From contig DFIS01000087.1 of assembly GCA_002372175.1 (NCBI GenBank), forward strand, positions 13,346 to 77,345: 64,000 bases of DNA, in the 5' to 3' direction. Shown here in pieces: positions 1-7,932 of the stretch (position 1 is the first letter of the stretch; the number at the start of each line of letters is the position of its first letter). This DNA comes from Solobacterium sp. UBA3691 (lineage in GTDB: Bacteria > Bacillota_I > Bacilli_A > Erysipelotrichales > Erysipelotrichaceae). Position numbers and translations under genes: made by a program. Below the pieces are notes generated by a model. It had not been told where the DNA came from. It saw nothing but the letters and a program-made list of their open reading frames with translations, and made no database searches.

Positions 1-1057
1 ACAGCTTCTCGCACAGCACCAGCATCTCTTCTGCTGTTAATGCCTCCAGGCGGATCACAGGAGCCAGCAGATCTCTGGCACCGGGTCTTGAGAAGCGTCC
101 CTCGGCCAGTCTTGAGCGCAGTGCTTCGTAGCTGTAGATACCTCTGCGCTTATCCTCCAGTGCCTGCGGTGTCGCACCCATGATGATACCGAGATATCTC
201 GCCTTCCCCTGCAGAGTATCGTTATACATCGTCAGGATCTTCTCATAGTTGTACTGTCTGGTGATACTGTTGGGGATCTTGTATATGTTGACCAGTTCAT
301 CGATCATGATCATCATTCCCGCATACCCGGCCAGACGGAAGAAGGTCGCAAACAGCTTCAGATACTCATACCAGTCATCATCGGTAATGATCATATTGAT
401 GCCAAGCGCTTCCTTCGCTTCACTCTTGAGTGTATATTCACCGCGGAACCAGCGGATGACTTTAGCTTTTGTCTCATCATCACCGTTAACATAGGCGTGA
501 TAGTATGCGGAAAGAAGTCTCGCAAACTCAAAGCCGTGAACCAGCTCGCTGACCGAGGAAGTTACAGCGTAGATCTTCTTATCCACGGCTGCTGAAAGAG
601 CCGGATCCCCCGGTGCAAGACCTGTTTCCTGCGCCGCTTCACTCTGTACGGTACTGATCCAGCGGTCCAGCACCAGTGTCAAAGCACCGCCCTCCGGTCT
701 TGTCTTTGTCGAAAGATTGCCGATCAGCTCCCGGTATGTCGCAAGTCCCTGTCCGCGTGTGCCCTGCAGTCTTCTCTCCGGAGAGAGATCTGCATCAGCC
801 ACGATGAAACCTCTGTCCATGACATAGTTGCGTACGGTCTGTAAGAGAAAGCTCTTGCCCGAGCCATAGCGGCCGACGATGAACCGGAAGGATGCGCCTC
901 CCTCGGCAATGATATCCACATCATGCAGAAGAGCAGCGATCTCGTTCTTTCTTCCGACTGTGATATACGGCAGACCGATCCGCGGGACGACACCGCCCTT
1001 CAGCGAATTCAGCACCGTCTGTGCTATTCTTCTCGGTACCTTGTTACTTACCGGCAT
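1..1057 (-). CDS. BrxC/BrxD-type P-loop ATPase (DUF2791), 3' end beyond window
   Basis: Only the first 352 residues are visible; the gene runs off the left edge. A Walker A motif (GRYGSGKS, about residues 62-69) follows an N-terminal strand block, and a hydrophobic Walker B-like MMIMIDEL lies near residue 250. The overall pattern fits the PF10923/DUF2791 ATPases that include BREX BrxC and BrxD. The ATG at 1057 has GGAGG upstream and lies inside the end of the TerB-N gene (10-base overlap), so the two are translationally coupled. ATPases of this family act on DNA in phage defence. A role in BREX proper is not shown here, because no PglX/PglZ is in view. The family call is firm, the function inferred. 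Confidence 0.8.
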   Translation of the reverse strand, partial: MPVSNKVPRRIAQTVLNSLKGGVVPRIGLPYITVGRKNEIAALLHDVDIIAEGGASFRFIVGRYGSGKSFLLQTVRNYVMDRGFIVADADLSPERRLQGTRGQGLATYRELIGNLSTKTRPEGGALTLVLDRWISTVQSEAAQETGLAPGDPALSAAVDKKIYAVTSSVSELVHGFEFARLLSAYYHAYVNGDDETKAKVIRWFRGEYTLKSEAKEALGINMIITDDDWYEYLKLFATFFRLAGYAGMMIMIDELVNIYKIPNSITRQYNYEKILTMYNDTLQGKARYLGIIMGATPQALEDKRRGIYSYEALRSRLAEGRFSRPGARDLLAPVIRLEALTAEEMLVLCEKL

Positions 1058-2877
1058 CTTCTCTGTCCTCCAAGCATTTCTGCGATATCTTCTTCATAAT
1101 CCTCGACAAGTGAGAGCCTGTCATCCTCACATACAAGGATATTATCTCCGATCTCATCGAACATGATCTCGTTGATCATATCGGCTGTGATCGTCGGCAT
1201 CAGGTGGTTATCCCTGAGCAGTTGGCTGACATCTTCACCATCCAGCAGTCTCTGCAGTATCTGTACCTGCAGGTCATCCAGGGGTATTTCCACCCCGGTT
1301 TCGGGAAGTGCCTGTACTTCTTCCTCTTCGTACAGTTCCGCCTTCTCTTCGTCCGTAAGCAGGCTGTCACGCGTGATCTCGGCATCCTGGCGGATCTGTT
1401 CAAGCCCGGACAGGTCGATCGTTATTCTGGGTCTTGCGGCTTCCGCCAGAGCTTTCTTCTCTTCTTCGATCACAGCTGTAATATACGGTACAGCCCAGGT
1501 ATCTTCTGTCTTTTCCTTCAGGTAATGACCTGTCTTCAGATACCTTCTCAGCATCAGATCTGTCTCATGGGCCAGCCCATGCAGAAGACGCAGATCAAAG
1601 TATATCTTCTCATACGAGCTGACCGTCCACGCACCATCTTTACATGTATATACACGGCAGTCATTGATCACTATGTCCCGGTCCGGCTGTTTTTTCTCTG
1701 TATAATATACGGCATTGGACAGCGGATACCACCTGCGTACGGTTCTTTCACCAAAGCACAGTCTGAAGATATCCGTATCATCCCTGCGGTATTCCTTCAG
1801 CACTCTGCGCCAGACTTCCGCAAACAGATGACTGCCGCGTACAGGATCCTGCATCACCGGTGTATTTTTCAGACTCCTGCCGGCAAGTATGCACAGGGAT
1901 GAAAAGACTTCCTGATCACTGTATTCTGCAGGCTTCTTCAATATGCACAGAGCTGTATCCGTCTCCCTGAGCAGAGGATCACCATATGACATGACTGTAT
2001 CTTCTGTAAGCCCATGGACTAACGCAAGATCAACCATCCACCGGTACAGATTCTGCCGCATCCGGATATCCCCAAAACCTGCATCGAGATATCCTTTTTC
2101 GAATTCCTTCATTTTCCGAAGACTCTCTTCCGGTGAGGAGACCCCGATCCCGTTCAGCAGTTCATACAGGTAGATATATACAGCGGACGCAGAGATCGCA
2201 GAGTATTCCCCTTTCCTGACATGTGTACGCCAGGTAAAGTATCCCCGCAGCTGTTCGGTATTCAGGTCGTGGTATGTTGGAAAGTAGCGGGTAAAAATAC
2301 CGGTCCAGGGCAGATCATCTTCATAGTCCTGCATGAATACAGCCTGTCTGTAGAAGTTCCTCGCCCGTGCTTCCAGAGATTCTTTTCCCCGTTCATAGAG
2401 TCTGCGCATCTCCCGGATCTTTGCCGGGATCATCCCTCTCTGCGGTCTGTATGTACTCTGTGCAAACGGCAGCGGGGTATCCCCGTATGTCTTCTCATTC
2501 GTGACCTGCCGGTCATTCAGTACGATCGTATAACCGCGCTGATCCCCGTCGCTGATGGCTCTGTCAAACAGGCGGAAGACGATCTCTTTCTCTGTCTCTG
2601 CGGAAAAGGAGATGCCGATCCACCGCTGACCATGCATGCGGACAGGCGCTGAAAGATATGACTTATGCAGTGTGCGCAGACACTCACTGCCGCATTTCAG
2701 ATCACAGCGTTCGGCCATCATTCCTCTTTCGCCATCCCACTGCCGCATCAGTAAAGCTGCCCACTTGCCCGTCCGCGGATGACAAAGCACAGAAAAACCG
2801 GGGAAATCAGCCCACTTGTGCTGTTCCTCCAGGCCGTATTTTTCTTTTGCGTATGTGATCAGCTCCGACAGTTCCAC
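1048..2877 (-). CDS. TerB-N / TerB-C domain protein
   Basis: A 609-residue soluble protein. Residues about 160-350 carry the TerB-N signature (PFAQSTYRPQ, then YHDLNTEQLRGYFTWR and YIYLYELLNGIG). The last 140 residues match TerB-C, with an INEIMFDEIGD motif near the end. TerB-N/C proteins are known from tellurite-resistance-related and predicted DNA-processing or anti-phage operons, often beside a helicase and a DUF2791 ATPase. The downstream gene is such an ATPase and overlaps by 10 bases. A helicase would be expected further left, outside the window. The start is GTG at 2877, with AAGG about ten bases upstream. The role is inferred from context. Confidence 0.85.
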   Translation of the reverse strand: MELSELITYAKEKYGLEEQHKWADFPGFSVLCHPRTGKWAALLMRQWDGERGMMAERCDLKCGSECLRTLHKSYLSAPVRMHGQRWIGISFSAETEKEIVFRLFDRAISDGDQRGYTIVLNDRQVTNEKTYGDTPLPFAQSTYRPQRGMIPAKIREMRRLYERGKESLEARARNFYRQAVFMQDYEDDLPWTGIFTRYFPTYHDLNTEQLRGYFTWRTHVRKGEYSAISASAVYIYLYELLNGIGVSSPEESLRKMKEFEKGYLDAGFGDIRMRQNLYRWMVDLALVHGLTEDTVMSYGDPLLRETDTALCILKKPAEYSDQEVFSSLCILAGRSLKNTPVMQDPVRGSHLFAEVWRRVLKEYRRDDTDIFRLCFGERTVRRWYPLSNAVYYTEKKQPDRDIVINDCRVYTCKDGAWTVSSYEKIYFDLRLLHGLAHETDLMLRRYLKTGHYLKEKTEDTWAVPYITAVIEEEKKALAEAARPRITIDLSGLEQIRQDAEITRDSLLTDEEKAELYEEEEVQALPETGVEIPLDDLQVQILQRLLDGEDVSQLLRDNHLMPTITADMINEIMFDEIGDNILVCEDDRLSLVEDYEEDIAEMLGGQRRCR

Positions 2878-2904
2878 GCTTGTTTACCTTGTCTTACAGT
2901 ATAT

Positions 2905-2962
2905 TTAATGTACCATGTTCACTAATGAAATCAAGTACACAGTAATCATGTACATAGTACGC
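2905..2962. promoter_or_regulatory. cluster of four GTAC motifs upstream of the TerB-N gene
   Basis: GTAC occurs at 2910-2913, 2935-2938, 2950-2953 and 2957-2960, within about 50 bases of AT-rich DNA directly upstream of the TerB-N start. Some lie in inverted order around ATCATGTACAT. This could be an operator for the TerB-N/ATPase operon. A TATACT on the minus strand near 2899-2904 could be its -10 box, but I cannot pair it with a convincing -35. Low confidence. Confidence 0.25.
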
Positions 2963-3031
2963 TCCGTGATACCATGACCAACTGATATGATCATAAGACA
3001 GCAGGCTGACAAAAAAATGATCACCTCCGTG

Positions 3032-3037
3032 TATAAT
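3032..3037 (+). promoter_or_regulatory. -10 box of the rhodanese lipoprotein gene
   Basis: A perfect TATAAT lies 20 bases before the chosen start at 3057. CTGACA at 3006-3011 is the nearest -35-like element, but its 20-base spacing is long. The box overlaps the earlier in-frame ATG at 3035-3037, which argues that this upstream ATG is not used. Confidence 0.55.
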
Positions 3038-3056
3038 GAAGACGGAGATAAATACT

Positions 3057-3836
3057 ATGAAATATCGGATAATACTAGGACTCTGCCTGTTGATTCCCTG
3101 TGTGCTTCTGATCGGCTGTCAGAAACGCAGTACTTCCGGCTATACACAGATCACTCAGGAAGAAGCCGCGGAGATGATGAGAAAAGACGACGGACACCTG
3201 ATCCTGGATGTCAGAACTCATGAGGAATATGCTTCAGGTCATATTCCCGGGGCACTGTGCATTCCCAACGAGACGATCGGTGAAAACATGCCTGAGGAAC
3301 TGCCGGACAAAGATCAGATCATCCTGATCTACTGCCGCAGCGGCAACCGCTCCAGACAGGCCGCAGGAAAGCTCGCAAAGCTCGGTTACACGCATCTTTA
3401 CGAATTCGGAGGCATCAATACCTGGAAAGGTGATATCGTTGAAGAACCGCCTGTATATGAGCCCTCTGACCCGGTACTGACCGTGGAGATCAACGGCATA
3501 CAGGTACAGGCCGTCTTCGGCTCGGATCCCACCGACAAGGAGTTTATCACCAGACTGGATAACGATACGATAAGCATACCGCTCACGGAGATTCCCGGCG
3601 CCAGAACCGGCACCCTGCCCTGGTCATTCTCTGCAGAAATGAAAGAAAGAGAAGTCATCCCGGGCAACATCGTTCTTGAAGGAGACGGCAGTACGATCAC
3701 CCTCTGTCTGGAGAAAGAAACACGGAACTGTTACCTGCTGGCCAATATCATCGGCATGACACAGAATGAACTGAAGAACATGGTCAAGACCGGTGATACA
3801 GAAATGTCACTGTTCCTGGACTGGCTCGATTACTGA
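3057..3836 (+). CDS. lipoprotein with rhodanese and cyclophilin-like domains
   Basis: The protein is 259 residues from the ATG at 3057, which has GGAG at good spacing; the earlier in-frame ATG lies in the -10 box. A lipoprotein signal ends with LLIGC (Cys21). Residues about 30-125 are a rhodanese domain with the active-site loop YCRSGNRSR (Cys93). Residues about 140-259 resemble the cyclophilin-like fold seen in small extracytoplasmic Bacillota proteins (segments NDTISIPLTEIPGA and LPWSFSAEM). It is probably tethered outside the cell, with sulfur transfer or thiol chemistry as the rhodanese role. The physiological substrate is unknown. It is a single gene followed by a terminator. Confidence 0.8.
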   Translation: MKYRIILGLCLLIPCVLLIGCQKRSTSGYTQITQEEAAEMMRKDDGHLILDVRTHEEYASGHIPGALCIPNETIGENMPEELPDKDQIILIYCRSGNRSRQAAGKLAKLGYTHLYEFGGINTWKGDIVEEPPVYEPSDPVLTVEINGIQVQAVFGSDPTDKEFITRLDNDTISIPLTEIPGARTGTLPWSFSAEMKEREVIPGNIVLEGDGSTITLCLEKETRNCYLLANIIGMTQNELKNMVKTGDTEMSLFLDWLDY

Positions 3837-3843
3837 GGCATAC

Positions 3844-3871
3844 AAAAGCTCCCGCATCAACGGGAGCTTTT
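3844..3871. terminator. bidirectional terminator
   Basis: Eleven-base-pair stem AAAAGCTCCCG / CGGGAGCTTTT with a six-base loop. T-runs on both strands let it end the rhodanese gene (+) and the convergent cystatin-like lipoprotein gene (-). Confidence 0.9.
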
Positions 3872-3889
3872 ATCATACCCTTTCAGATA

Positions 3890-4684
3890 TTATTCGGTAA
3901 CGTAGTACAGCAGGTCAAGCTTCTGCAGAGCGGTGAACTCAGTCTTGCCTTCGGTATCAATATATACGTCAGCAACATAGATGATCTCTTCTTCAGCAGA
4001 GGCTGTCTCATTGCCTGTCAGCAGGTACTTGTAATTCATACCGGAAACGACCTGAGAACCAAGCAGTGTTACCGGCATCATTCTCATGTCTGTCTTTCCT
4101 GACATCGCATCCTGCAGAGCCTTCTCGCTCTCTGCGGTCAGGCTGCCCGGTCTGCCGTGTCCTTCAACTGTCCAACCGCCCAGCAGGTCTGCAGCAGGTG
4201 CTTCTTCAACAGCGTGAATATCTGTCAGATCGATCTCCTTGATCACGGTAACAGAAGACTTACCCTCTGTATTGGTATATACCGTGACAACGTAGAATGC
4301 CTTATCTGCCTCAGCTGTTACCTGTGTGCCAAGCGCAAGGAACGCTGTATTCTCGCCGGAAACGACCTGTCTTGCCAGTACCGCGATCGGTGTATAGCCG
4401 ACCCCTGTCAGTCCTTCCATGGCTGCCGCGAAGTGTTCCTTATCGGGATCTGCCATTGTCTTGTCAAAGGCATCACCGAAGACTTCCCAGGCACCTAAAG
4501 CCTCTGCAGGTGTCTCTGCCGGAGCTTCCTCAGGTGTCGCTGCCGGTGTTTCTGCCGGTGCTTCGGAAGCAGCAGCGGTTGCTTCGGGTGTCGGTTCGGC
4601 CGACGGTGCCGGTGTTTCCTGTTTTGTGCATGCACATACGCACATCAGCATTGCGCATGCTGCTGCAGTCATTACTTTTTTCAT
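3890..4684 (-). CDS. lipoprotein with two tandem cystatin-like domains
   Basis: The protein is 264 residues from the ATG at 4684 (AGGAGA upstream; the frame is open further but has no better start). It has a signal peptide with a lipobox-like cysteine (about Cys19), then a Pro/Ala/Glu/Thr-rich linker (residues 22-62). Two related modules follow (about 64-155 and 167-262). Each carries an exact QVVSG (residues 106-110 and 211-215), matching the QxVxG first hairpin loop of cystatin cysteine-protease inhibitors. The second also has the Gly-Gly start (LLGGW), and both end in a YVVTVYTNTEG-like strand. Surface-anchored cysteine-protease inhibition is a plausible but unproven role. Confidence 0.75.
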   Translation of the reverse strand: MKKVMTAAACAMLMCVCACTKQETPAPSAEPTPEATAAASEAPAETPAATPEEAPAETPAEALGAWEVFGDAFDKTMADPDKEHFAAAMEGLTGVGYTPIAVLARQVVSGENTAFLALGTQVTAEADKAFYVVTVYTNTEGKSSVTVIKEIDLTDIHAVEEAPAADLLGGWTVEGHGRPGSLTAESEKALQDAMSGKTDMRMMPVTLLGSQVVSGMNYKYLLTGNETASAEEEIIYVADVYIDTEGKTEFTALQKLDLLYYVTE

Positions 4685-4745
4685 GTTGTATATCTCCTTT
4701 CCGGATGATCCATCCGTTTTTCTTCGAGCTCTGTGCTCAATGACA

Positions 4746-4774
4746 AGTATGTGCAATCCTTTCACGATTGTCAA
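4746..4774 (-). promoter_or_regulatory. promoter of the cystatin-like lipoprotein gene
   Basis: TTGACA (4769-4774) and CATACT (4746-4751) on the minus strand with exactly 17 bases between. This sigma-A-type promoter would give a leader of about 55 bases ahead of the ATG at 4684. Confidence 0.75.
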
Positions 4775-4809
4775 TTTTCCAAACATTAATATTAATATGT
4801 GCATAACAA

Positions 4810-4828
4810 AAACCCCTGATCGGGGTTC
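4810..4828 (-). terminator. terminator of the degV gene
   Basis: Six-base-pair AACCCC/GGGGTT hairpin followed by TTTGTT on the minus strand, a few bases after the DegV stop codon. Confidence 0.75.
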
Positions 4829-4832
4829 TGTA

Positions 4833-5696
4833 CTATCTTTCTTTGCCAAGGAAGAAGAGGCCGAGCATTCCCGGACCGACATGGGCACCGGAGAACGGTT
4901 CATGCGGACATACGGTCACATCAGCATCAGGTGTGATCTCCAGGATCATACTCTTCAGCGTTTCGGCATCCTGCAGACAGTCACCGTGCGAGATATAGAC
5001 CTTCGGTGCTGCAATATTCATCCGCTTCTCCCTGTACTTATCCGCCAGCATCCGGATCGCTTTCTTGCGTCCGTGAGCCTTGGCACAGGAGACGATATGC
5101 CCGGTATGGTCACCATAGAGGATCGGCTTGATATTCAGGGTCGTTGCGATCAGTGCCGTCGCCCCGCTGACTCTGCCGGTTCTCTTCAGGAAGTTCAGAT
5201 CATCCACGGTAAAGTACTGACAGCAGTGCGGCACCATCTCATCGAGGATATGTGCAGCTTCCCGTACCGGTACACCTTCCCTGCTTAACTCTGCAGCCCT
5301 GATCGCCAGCATGCCGTTGCCGAAGCCGCAGCCGTGGGAATCCACGATATGCACAAATCTGCCCGGATGATTGTCCATCAGCTGTTCTGCCGCTGTATGT
5401 GCCGCATTATATGTGCCGCTGATACCGGAGCTCATGGCCACGTAGATGATATCATTTCCTGCCTGCAGCAGCGGATCAAACGTATTCATAAACAGTTCTG
5501 TATTTAGCAGACTGGTCTTGACAACGACCCCTCTGCGCAGACCGTTATAGTATGCGGGCATATCAAAATGCTCAATATCCCCTGTATATATACAGGACAT
5601 CCCATCTGCTGTATACTCGCTCGGAAGCAGCTGTATGCCTTCCAGCAGTTTTCCCGGAAGATTAGCGGTGCCATCCGCAAAAACAGAAAATGTCAT
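4833..5696 (-). CDS. DegV family fatty-acid-binding protein
   Basis: A 287-residue cytoplasmic protein of the DegV/FakB fold. It has the N-terminal FSVFADGTANLP start, TSLLNTELF, the MSSGISGTYNAA loop that binds the fatty acid carboxylate, the FLKRTGRVSG loop and a C-terminal HVGPGMLGLFF. In Gram-positive bacteria such proteins (FakB) present fatty acids to the kinase FakA; no fakA is in this window. The start at 5696 is set by GGAGG six bases upstream; an ATG 33 bases earlier lacks such a site. It is a single-gene unit with its own promoter and terminator. Confidence 0.9.
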   Translation of the reverse strand: MTFSVFADGTANLPGKLLEGIQLLPSEYTADGMSCIYTGDIEHFDMPAYYNGLRRGVVVKTSLLNTELFMNTFDPLLQAGNDIIYVAMSSGISGTYNAAHTAAEQLMDNHPGRFVHIVDSHGCGFGNGMLAIRAAELSREGVPVREAAHILDEMVPHCCQYFTVDDLNFLKRTGRVSGATALIATTLNIKPILYGDHTGHIVSCAKAHGRKKAIRMLADKYREKRMNIAAPKVYISHGDCLQDAETLKSMILEITPDADVTVCPHEPFSGAHVGPGMLGLFFLGKER

Positions 5697-5727
5697 AGTT
5701 TCCTCCATTTCCGATTCGCATACATAC

Positions 5728-5757
5728 AAAATACCACTTCTGTACAGGTCATTTCAA
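5728..5757 (-). promoter_or_regulatory. promoter of degV
   Basis: TTGAAA (5752-5757) and TATTTT (5728-5733) on the minus strand, spaced by 18 bases, about 30 bases upstream of the DegV start. Confidence 0.5.
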
Positions 5758-5786
5758 TCTTTCGGGGGTATCCCCTGTCACCGAAG

Positions 5787-5808
5787 AAAAGATCCCGGAG
5801 GATCTTTT
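5787..5808. terminator. bidirectional terminator
   Basis: Perfect nine-base-pair stem AAAAGATCC / GGATCTTTT around a CGGA loop. It lies 16 bases after the stop codon of the minus-strand phosphodiester-glycosidase-like gene. Confidence 0.85.
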
Positions 5809-5823
5809 ATCTGTTATACAAGC

Positions 5824-6723
5824 TTATTCCGTGTCTTCTGTTTCCGCGGGTTCTGCTTCCCTGACCAGTTCATCATCATAGCACATGGATGTACTGGTGC
5901 CGCCGTCAAGACGTATGGCATTGTATGCGTGCAGTTCATCCAGCAGGAAGTCCTGTACCTTTTCATCCCTCATGCCGTTCCAGAAGTTGATCAGATAGTA
6001 TGTGCCGTCTTCCTTCTGGGCCAGACAGCTGAAGGCATAATCATTGCTGTGGTAGGCATACCAGCCGTATCCGTCGGTCAGATCTTTTCTTTCTCCCTCT
6101 ACGATATACGTATAGGATCCCGATACCGCACATTCGGATTCGACCTTCTCACCGATCCAGCCGGTGCCGTTGACCGCATCTTCGCCGCTGTATACCAGTT
6201 TCATCAGTCCTGTTCTGTCCCAGTAGGCTGTCGCATACCCGCTGCCGTAGTCCGGTACATTCGGCTCACTGCCGAAGTATGTCCACTTGCCTGCCATTCT
6301 GAGTGCGCCTACAGGCTGCCCGTAGTTCGGTACGGTATGCCATGCGTAGTAGTTCGCATTGATCCCGCCGGCACGGATATATCCCTCACTGACAAGACCC
6401 CAGTCATAGATGTTATTGAGCCATTCCGCATGACCCATGTAATCCACCTTGATGAACGTTGTCTCGGAGGGCATGACTTCCAGCATGTCATAATTGATGC
6501 CCTTGTAGTTGCCGGTATGGTGGACGATCGAAGCTTCCGTATCCTTCAGCGTGTAGATATTGATCGCTGAACCTACCGCATTGTTAAAGCCGAGGATAAA
6601 GGTATTGGAGTAACCCTGTCCCCAGGCTTTGTGCACCATTTCCGCTTCTGCTTTCATGGTCTGCGGAAGTAATACAGCCAGGCTGACACACAGTACAGTG
6701 ATGATCTTCTTCAGTTTCTTCAT
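5824..6723 (-). CDS. exported phosphodiester glycosidase (NAGPA) family protein
   Basis: About 299 residues from the ATG at 6723, which gives a clean signal peptide (MKKLKKIITVLCVSL...MKAEA). An ATG at 6750 is also possible; neither has a clear Shine-Dalgarno. The C-terminal IRLDGGTSTSMCYD matches the conserved LDGGxS(T)M motif of the NAGPA/phosphodiester glycosidase domain (PF09992). The rest is Tyr/Trp/Gly-rich, as in secreted wall- or glycan-directed members. It would act outside the membrane on a sugar-phosphodiester bond, but its substrate is unknown. It is divergent from the MORN lipoprotein gene. Confidence 0.7.
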   Translation of the reverse strand: MKKLKKIITVLCVSLAVLLPQTMKAEAEMVHKAWGQGYSNTFILGFNNAVGSAINIYTLKDTEASIVHHTGNYKGINYDMLEVMPSETTFIKVDYMGHAEWLNNIYDWGLVSEGYIRAGGINANYYAWHTVPNYGQPVGALRMAGKWTYFGSEPNVPDYGSGYATAYWDRTGLMKLVYSGEDAVNGTGWIGEKVESECAVSGSYTYIVEGERKDLTDGYGWYAYHSNDYAFSCLAQKEDGTYYLINFWNGMRDEKVQDFLLDELHAYNAIRLDGGTSTSMCYDDELVREAEPAETEDTE

Positions 6724-6781
6724 ACGGATTAATGGTAAATGATTTTTCATGGAAAAGATAGTCTCAAAACTATACCTGTCA

Positions 6782-6792
6782 TGCGATACAAT
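6782..6792 (+). promoter_or_regulatory. -10 region placing transcription start at the ATG (leaderless candidate)
   Basis: TACAAT at 6787-6792, within TGCGATACAAT (TG at 6782-6783), lies seven bases before the ATG at 6800. There is no Shine-Dalgarno in between, so transcription would begin at or next to the start codon. Confidence 0.4.
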
Positions 6793-6799
6793 GAATAAC

Positions 6800-7876
6800 A
6801 TGAAAAAGATGATCCTGCTGATCCTGCCGGCATTACTGTTTACCGGCTGTGCAGTAAAAGAAAAAGAGATGGAGATCACCCTCTTCGGCAATACTGTTCC
6901 TGCGATTTATACAGGCAGAGTGAAGAAGAAGCTGCCGCATGGTGAAGGTACCGCCGTGATGGAGAATGATGCCAGGGCTGAAGGCATATTCGAACTGGGT
7001 ACATATATCTCCGGAAAGATCGAAAGTATTCCCTATACCATTACATACAGGGATCAGGAGATCACCGGCATCTATACCGGAGAAGTCAATGAACAGATGC
7101 CCTCCGGCAATGGTACGTTTACTTCCGATACCTTCTCCTATACCGGTATCTGGACAGACGGAAACCCGGAAGGACCCGGTACCGTTACGGCTGCAGAGTT
7201 CTGCATCGATACACCCGCAGAGGTGCTTACCGGCAGCTACAGCGGCGACTTTGCCCGGGACAAGGCAGAAGGAAGCGGAACCTTTACCTATCAGAGCGGC
7301 AATGAAGAAGTACAGCTGGAGGGTAACTTTACCGATAACCGCTTTGACGGACCGATGACAAAGACTGTACGTTACCAGGATACCGTCAAGACATATCCTG
7401 TATATTACCGCAGCGGACGTCTTGAGGATACGGCTGTTGCACTGATTGCCTATCTTGAGGGTATGCGGAATGAATCCTACTGTCTGAGTGTTGAACAGTT
7501 ATCCTTTATCTCCGATCATGCCGGACAGTTTGAGGGGAATGTAAAAGAAGCGGATATCTCTGCCCTCTATAACCATACATTTGATTATGCCGGCTTTAAG
7601 GAAGACGATACCCCGGAGCTGATCATGATTCGCAATGCTGCTGTCCGTTCCGTACAGAGATACAAGCCGTATGCCGGTGCTGATACCGTTACTTCGATGA
7701 TCGTTCAGAACAATGACGGGTGGTATCATCTCGTCTTCGCATATTCCGAAGATTCTGCCGATCCCGGTGAGTATGTGGATATCTGTGCTCTGCCGCTTTG
7801 TCACAGTACGATCACCGCCCCGGAACAGAATTATCCCTGCATCGATGCGGCCGGTGTATACATCATCGGCGGCTGA
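6800..7876 (+). CDS. MORN-repeat lipoprotein
   Basis: The protein is 358 residues with a lipoprotein signal ending LLFTGC (Cys17). Residues about 38-195 contain at least four MORN-type repeats: YTGRVKKKLPHGEGT, YTGEVNEQMPSGNGTFT, YTGIWTDGNPEGPGT and YSGDFARDKAEGSGTFTY, with a weaker fifth. The C-terminal half (about 200-358) is not recognised. MORN repeats form beta-hairpin stacks that bind lipids or proteins; here it is likely a surface scaffold. The ATG at 6800 is chosen for the signal peptide. An in-frame ATG at 6791 exists, and neither has a ribosome site (see the leaderless note). Confidence 0.75.
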   Translation: MKKMILLILPALLFTGCAVKEKEMEITLFGNTVPAIYTGRVKKKLPHGEGTAVMENDARAEGIFELGTYISGKIESIPYTITYRDQEITGIYTGEVNEQMPSGNGTFTSDTFSYTGIWTDGNPEGPGTVTAAEFCIDTPAEVLTGSYSGDFARDKAEGSGTFTYQSGNEEVQLEGNFTDNRFDGPMTKTVRYQDTVKTYPVYYRSGRLEDTAVALIAYLEGMRNESYCLSVEQLSFISDHAGQFEGNVKEADISALYNHTFDYAGFKEDDTPELIMIRNAAVRSVQRYKPYAGADTVTSMIVQNNDGWYHLVFAYSEDSADPGEYVDICALPLCHSTITAPEQNYPCIDAAGVYIIGG

Positions 7877-7900
7877 TCATACAGGAATACTCTGATACAG

Positions 7901-7929
7901 AAAAGGTCCTGCCGTTGACAGGATCTTTT
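7901..7929. terminator. bidirectional terminator
   Basis: Stem AAAAGGTCCTG / CAGGATCTTTT (with G-T pairs) around a CCGTTGA loop, between the convergent MORN lipoprotein and ktrA genes, with T-runs on both sides. Confidence 0.8.
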
Positions 7930-7932
7930 GTA

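Noticed and set aside
1..2877. A complete BREX system
   Set aside because: Only a BrxC/D-type ATPase is seen; PglX, PglZ and BrxA/B are not in the window.
4419..5288. Long plus-strand reading frame opposite the cystatin-like lipoprotein and degV genes
   Set aside because: It spans two well-supported minus-strand genes, a terminator and a promoter, and its translation (Ala/Ser/Gly-rich, then basic) shows no domain.
5635..6570. 311-codon plus-strand frame over the phosphodiester-glycosidase-like gene
   Set aside because: Antisense shadow; the minus-strand protein has a signal peptide and the LDGGTSTSM motif.
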